Source: Scheffersomyces stipitis CBS 6054
Lineage: Eukaryota; Ascomycota; Pichiomycetes; Serinales; Debaryomycetaceae
DNA: 64,000 nucleotides
NCBI RefSeq assembly: GCF_000209165.1
Contig: NC_009068.1
Coordinates: forward strand, 1,364,001 to 1,428,000
Direction of reading: 5' to 3'
The translations under genes were made by a program, and so were the position numbers. Shown in pieces: positions 59,847 to 64,000 of this stretch (the first letter of the stretch is position 1; each line of letters opens with the position of its first letter). The notes below the pieces were generated by a model. It ran no database searches. It saw nothing but the letters and a program-made list of their open reading frames with translations, and had not been told where the DNA came from.

Positions 59847-62800
59847 TTAAAAGTGTTCCTCCTTTGCTTCCACCAAGTACCAAACTACTCCAACACTTAG
59901 CTGGAACGGGTTGCTGCTCAAGTCTCCGGCATTCTCGTCCGTTACCTTATTCTCTTCGATCGACTCCACTCGACCGACCATCCATTCTTTGTTCTTTGTC
60001 CTTTCCTCATCGTCTACCTTCAAGAAATAGTGAGGTGCTCCAATGTTAAAAGCGGCCCATGGCTGTATGCTTTCATTTGCCACTTCCACTGCTCTATCAA
60101 TTCTTGTAGGCAAAAACAACACCAAATCACCAATTTGAAATCCATTCATGCTGATCTTTGTGGCAAGTCTGCCTACAAGCTTGTGGATTTCTTGTTCTTT
60201 GATCTTGTTCTCTTTAGTTTGTCTTTTAGCAAAACCTTCGACGTCTCTGAACCGTTTGGAAATTGCATTCAAGAAGAACTTCGAGTTGTGAGCACTATCT
60301 TCTTGCAACTGGACATTCTCTTGGAACGAGATAATGCGAAGAAAGTCTTCGAATTTTGCATTATTGGCCGTGAAGATCTCGTTGAAAATCGTAATCAACT
60401 TCAACGATTGACTGTTAAACTTGTTTGATTCTTCTTCGTTGCTCTCGTGGCCGTTTTCTGAAGCTGTCAGAGAAGTTCCAGGAACTTCAGGCAAAATCGA
60501 ACTCAAGTTTGAGATCGTAGTGACCCAAGACATGCTTTTATCAACTTCATCAATTACTTTTGATGATGGCTTCTCTATAGATATGAACAGAGTGTCATTG
60601 GGATCATCAACCGTCTTCTTGGATCTCAATCCCTTAACTCTTGTGATCTTGTACACGTCTCCATCCATTGTCAATAGCAATCCCATGGATTCAAGCACAA
60701 AACAGAATTCCAAGAAGTACTCAAAGATATTCTCTGCCAATCTCTTCATGTCATTCATCAATTTGATAATAATGTTGTTCAAGTCGTTGACAAGCAAATC
60801 GGCATTCTTCTGTCTGGACTGTGTTATTTCCATGAGATTCTCGTAGTCTTCGGTCAATTCATCGACTTTAGCCAGAAGAGTTTTAATTTCATTCTCCAAC
60901 CCGTTTCTTTCTTTACTGTGCTCGACTTCCTTGGCGGATATATTCGATAACAAATCATTCTTCATCACCACTGTATCATTCAATTCATTTCTCATGCTGG
61001 AAATTGTGCTGTTCAATGCTATGATCTCCTTATCAGAAGTAGTGTTGATTTCCATGACTCTGGAAAGATCTTCCTTCAACTTACTGACTTGGGCGTCTCT
61101 CTGTTCCACTTTCTTCTCTAGATTCTCAACCAATTTAGTATCCACTTTGTTATCCAACTTGAACAATCTGAATTCTTCTTCTTTCATCAAAAGCTTTGCA
61201 TCGGCCTCTTGTCTGTGTGAAGCATTTATGGCTTTTAATTCCTCTATTTCCTTTCTGAGATCCTTGATTAGTTTCTGACTCTCGTCGTTACTTTGATGAA
61301 GAGCACTATTCTCATTTATTAATTCTGTATTCTCCTTCTTGATTTTGATAAGCTCTAAACGGATGTCGATATTAGTTGAATCCAATACGGCTGATTGTGC
61401 CGAAGAAGTTCTGGTAGGAACTGATTGCTTCTGTAGTAACTGTTTAGGATCTGACTTTGGAGGTGTCACCGTCTTCTTTTGCGGTTCAATAATCAAACTT
61501 AACCTGTTGTCAGAAGATGAAGGTGCTACATTGTTTCGAGTCACGGGCCAGCTGGTTAAGTTCTTATACTGTTGTTGATGAAGTAGGCTCTCGAGCTTCT
61601 TGATTCTTGTTTTCAATCCTTTGATCAAGTTCAAGTCAAAGTCAATTTCTCCTTCTTCATCTTCTTTCAGTAATATCTTCAGTTTTTCTTCGCCCGACAA
61701 TGACGTGTATGTGCCCAACGAACTGATCACTCTTGTGATCTTCTTCATGTTGTTGGTGGATCTTATAAGATCTCTGAAGTTTTTGTTCAAAAGCTCTACA
61801 AAGTTCTTCGAAGCCTTGGATGACTCTACAAAGGCAATGTAGTTGACAATATCCGACCTTTCTACTTGAATGTCGTGAAGGATTTTGAATGTTTCTTCCT
61901 TGATGCCTACCAAGGTCACATCTATGTTAGGAAGCGAAGTTGTAGGGGTCTCGTCACTCAACAAAGTCAAGAAGTTGCCAAATTTACGTAGCCAGATCTT
62001 CCTAAACAACTTCTCATGGTCAATGATAGTAGATAATTGTTCAGATACATTATTGACTATACCCTTGGAGTAGAAGTCGTACCATTCGAATTGTCGTCTC
62101 TTTTCTATGAGAACAAACCCAAAAAGTAAAGGCAAATCAATATTCAAAGAAAGGTAATCCTCATACTTCTTGATGGTGTTGATAGTTTCAAACGATATTG
62201 GATCTGTCGACTCACTAGGCGTCGTTAAGGTCTTGAGATTGCTCTTGATACTCACCATCTTCATCTGTAAATTGGCAATACTGTTGAATATCGATACACT
62301 TTGTTTGGTGAGCTTCTCCTTAAATTTACGCAATCCAAGAAAATAGTTGTGAAGCTCTACGGCGTTGTCATAAAGCAATGGGGAATAATTTTCCTTGTGC
62401 TCTTTATATACCTCATCCAACTTAATCGAGTCATTGTTGGAGACCTGCTCCAAGTCGTTCGTTATGGACCTGCTAAGGCTGTAAATTTTCGCCATTAACT
62501 CCAGCAAGTTTACGTCCTTGAATTCATTTATGGAGCCGTTTCGTAACGATTCTATTTCTTTGTCTACAGTCAACTTCTCTTCGCCTACGCTGTTGATAGT
62601 TTCACTCATGCCATTGAACTTGCTGACAACAAGAGGCAAGTTGGAGCTTACGTAATTTGCAGCTTCCAACAACTTGTCGTGGTTCAAGAAGTCTACTAGA
62701 AACACCAGAGCATCCTTTATCTTGAAAGGAGGATATTGCTTAAGAATATTGTAGCTGTCTATCCAGGTGCGATGCAAGGTCTTGTAGTTGATAAGCTTGA

Positions 62801-63335
62801 TGTAGTTCAAGTAGCTGTTAAAGTTCTTTTCTATCTCATTGATGAAGTTAGTTGCGAACTGAAAAATGGTATTGAGCGACTTGAAGATTGCATTGATATT
62901 CCGTACAAGCTCCTTAGCAAGCTCTTCAGTATGGTGGCAATCCTGGACGATGGCGCGAGCCCATCCTTGGTTGCTCTTTAGACTACTGGAAATGATGCGA
63001 ATTTGTGTTTCCGTCAGTGCCAACGCCGTTGACGGAGTCGGCTTTACCACTTCGAAGCTTTCAGCAGTATACTGACTAAGTACTTCTGGGTCGTACGAGT
63101 TGCCGAAAAGCCTCTTGTCAAACACGTATACCTCATTCAACTCGTTGATGAGCCCGAAATTGAGCTTGATTCCAAACAGCGTGAGCAAAAAGAGGTTGTC
63201 TATGGAGTCTACGTGGAGCTGCGTTTGCAAGAATCGTTTGAAGTCGCCTAGAGAATGGTACCGTATGGGTTTGGGTATCCTGGAGGAGGTCCCGGTATGG
63301 GCATTGTAAATGATAAGGTATGAAAGATCAGTCAT
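59847..63335 (-). CDS. ATG11: Selective-autophagy scaffold Atg11
   Basis: A 1162-aa peripheral scaffold. The N-terminus (about 1-75) has an Atg11-type block including [13 protein letters not shown] and [11 protein letters not shown]. The middle region (about 100-560) is helical. Coiled coils (about 575-605 and 665-870) follow. The C-terminal Atg11 domain (about 1040-1160) contains [25 protein letters not shown] and [11 protein letters not shown]. Atg11 links cargo receptors in pexophagy, mitophagy and the Cvt pathway to the autophagy machinery at the vacuole. The length is close to S. cerevisiae Atg11 (1178). The start is the first [24 protein letters not shown]-rich degenerate repeat lies just upstream. 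Confidence 0.93.
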   Translation of the reverse strand: MTDLSYLIIYNAHTGTSSRIPKPIRYHSLGDFKRFLQTQLHVDSIDNLFLLTLFGIKLNFGLINELNEVYVFDKRLFGNSYDPEVLSQYTAESFEVVKPTPSTALALTETQIRIISSSLKSNQGWARAIVQDCHHTEELAKELVRNINAIFKSLNTIFQFATNFINEIEKNFNSYLNYIKLINYKTLHRTWIDSYNILKQYPPFKIKDALVFLVDFLNHDKLLEAANYVSSNLPLVVSKFNGMSETINSVGEEKLTVDKEIESLRNGSINEFKDVNLLELMAKIYSLSRSITNDLEQVSNNDSIKLDEVYKEHKENYSPLLYDNAVELHNYFLGLRKFKEKLTKQSVSIFNSIANLQMKMVSIKSNLKTLTTPSESTDPISFETINTIKKYEDYLSLNIDLPLLFGFVLIEKRRQFEWYDFYSKGIVNNVSEQLSTIIDHEKLFRKIWLRKFGNFLTLLSDETPTTSLPNIDVTLVGIKEETFKILHDIQVERSDIVNYIAFVESSKASKNFVELLNKNFRDLIRSTNNMKKITRVISSLGTYTSLSGEEKLKILLKEDEEGEIDFDLNLIKGLKTRIKKLESLLHQQQYKNLTSWPVTRNNVAPSSSDNRLSLIIEPQKKTVTPPKSDPKQLLQKQSVPTRTSSAQSAVLDSTNIDIRLELIKIKKENTELINENSALHQSNDESQKLIKDLRKEIEELKAINASHRQEADAKLLMKEEEFRLFKLDNKVDTKLVENLEKKVEQRDAQVSKLKEDLSRVMEINTTSDKEIIALNSTISSMRNELNDTVVMKNDLLSNISAKEVEHSKERNGLENEIKTLLAKVDELTEDYENLMEITQSRQKNADLLVNDLNNIIIKLMNDMKRLAENIFEYFLEFCFVLESMGLLLTMDGDVYKITRVKGLRSKKTVDDPNDTLFISIEKPSSKVIDEVDKSMSWVTTISNLSSILPEVPGTSLTASENGHESNEEESNKFNSQSLKLITIFNEIFTANNAKFEDFLRIISFQENVQLQEDSAHNSKFFLNAISKRFRDVEGFAKRQTKENKIKEQEIHKLVGRLATKISMNGFQIGDLVLFLPTRIDRAVEVANESIQPWAAFNIGAPHYFLKVDDEERTKNKEWMVGRVESIEENKVTDENAGDLSSNPFQLSVGVVWYLVEAKEEHF

Positions 63336-64000
63336 TATGCAAGAATGATACTTTGATTATGTAGATAACGGCGTATTTGATATTGTGGGGGTGAATGAAT
63401 AATGAATATTCCTAGTGAATAGTGATTTTGAATACTGAATAATGAATAGTGAGTGTGTTAATGAATAGAACTTTTTGAATAACGAATATGAATATGTGCT
63501 GTTGATAGTAACCTGAAGATGTAAGCATCAACAAAACGACAATTACAACGAAATGGGTATATCCAGATGTTCCTATTCCTTATTGCTTCTGGAGTTGGTA
63601 GTAGAACAGTGGATGGCAAATCTCGCAAACTCAGACCACACTAAAGAAGTTTGGTAGACACGATTTCCACCTATTCTGTATCCACAAAGCGTCCAGAACG
63701 TATTGATCAAGATGGAACACCAATTAATGCTGGCTATGGAGGAATGGAAGGAATAAAAAGAGTAATATACTCGTGACGCTTAAATCTACAGCCATAGTTA
63801 ATATAAGGAGATTTGGGCTGTAGTAGTGCGCATAGTTAACGAAACCGTTAAACGGCTGCGAATAATCGAAAGATATCTAAATCTTTATATTTGTAGATAT
63901 ATACATAAGTAGATACAAGAAGATACGAATATATAAGTGTAATAGAGGAAAGAGAGAGAAGATAAAAAGGCGTTGTGTTTTCTTGAGTTTGTCGTTCTAA
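63336..64000. other. Region upstream of ATG11 to the window end
   Basis: 665 bp of AT-rich DNA without a supported gene. It contains a degenerate GAATA repeat (63391-63496), a direct/inverted CGTTAA/TTAACG word near 63836-63851 and GATAYAT-rich sequence at 63885-63930. A neighbouring gene may start beyond the window. Confidence 0.45.
63391..63496. repeat. Degenerate GAATA/GAATAGTGA repeat
   Basis: About ten copies of GAATA with variable spacers (TGAATGAATAATGAATATT..., GAATAGTGA...) occupy the sequence just upstream of ATG11. It is a decayed tandem array. Confidence 0.65.

Overview
The window is nuclear DNA of an ascomycetous budding yeast. Genes are compact and almost intron-free, and every recognisable protein is fungal. 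Glucosylceramide synthase (HSX11), a CSH1/IFD-type aldo-keto reductase and an RFX factor point to the CTG-Ser clade (Candida / Debaryomyces / Scheffersomyces group). Direct support comes from the PRPP synthetase gene: in-frame CTG codons at 59031-59033 and 59172-59174 fall where other yeasts have Ser (DKKDKSRAP and AEPSV, recalled from memory). Leucines quoted here that come from CTG codons should therefore be read as Ser. The exact species is not established; Scheffersomyces-like is a guess.

Layout, 0.6-13.5 kb: a membrane protein with a linalool dehydratase/isomerase-like domain (643-2640, +); a spliced sugar-porter gene (4720-6593, +; intron 4937-4989); MLP1 (6711-12722, -); and a stand-alone 52-aa eL40 gene (13375-13533, +) with Tbf1- and Cbf1-type sites in its promoter. 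Next, 13.5-25 kb: a 2.5 kb gap, then an ESL1/ESL2-type EST1-PIN protein (16088-20281, +), a secreted double-psi barrel protein (22354-22995, +) and an amino-acid permease (23266-24948, -). From 25 to 38.1 kb: a 2.2 kb gap with a possible small membrane ORF, an aldo-keto reductase (-), ARH1 (+), LIH1-type lipase (-), VPS71 (-), MDM35 (-), ASK1 (+), a 75-aa cysteine-rich protein (+) and SDH6 (+). From 38.6 to 64 kb: RGA2-type RhoGAP (-), HSX11 (-), CAT2 (+), an RFX transcription factor (+), an FMS1/CBP1-type amine oxidase (+), a PRPP synthetase (+) and ATG11 (-).

There is no operon-like organisation. Shared themes are mitochondrial biogenesis (ARH1, SDH6, MDM35, CAT2), peroxisomes (CAT2 and the amine oxidase both end in PTS1 signals) and chromosome or nuclear-pore functions (MLP1, VPS71, ASK1). 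Regulatory and large structural genes sit behind 2-3 kb non-coding stretches. I recognised no tRNA, rRNA, transposon, LTR or CRISPR array. The observations most worth a second look are the linalool-dehydratase-like protein, the un-fused eL40 with its Tbf1/Cbf1 promoter, the three-codon uORF whose stop overlaps the amine-oxidase start, the overlapping uORF on the RFX gene, and the Asn-Gln hexanucleotide repeats shared by three unrelated genes.
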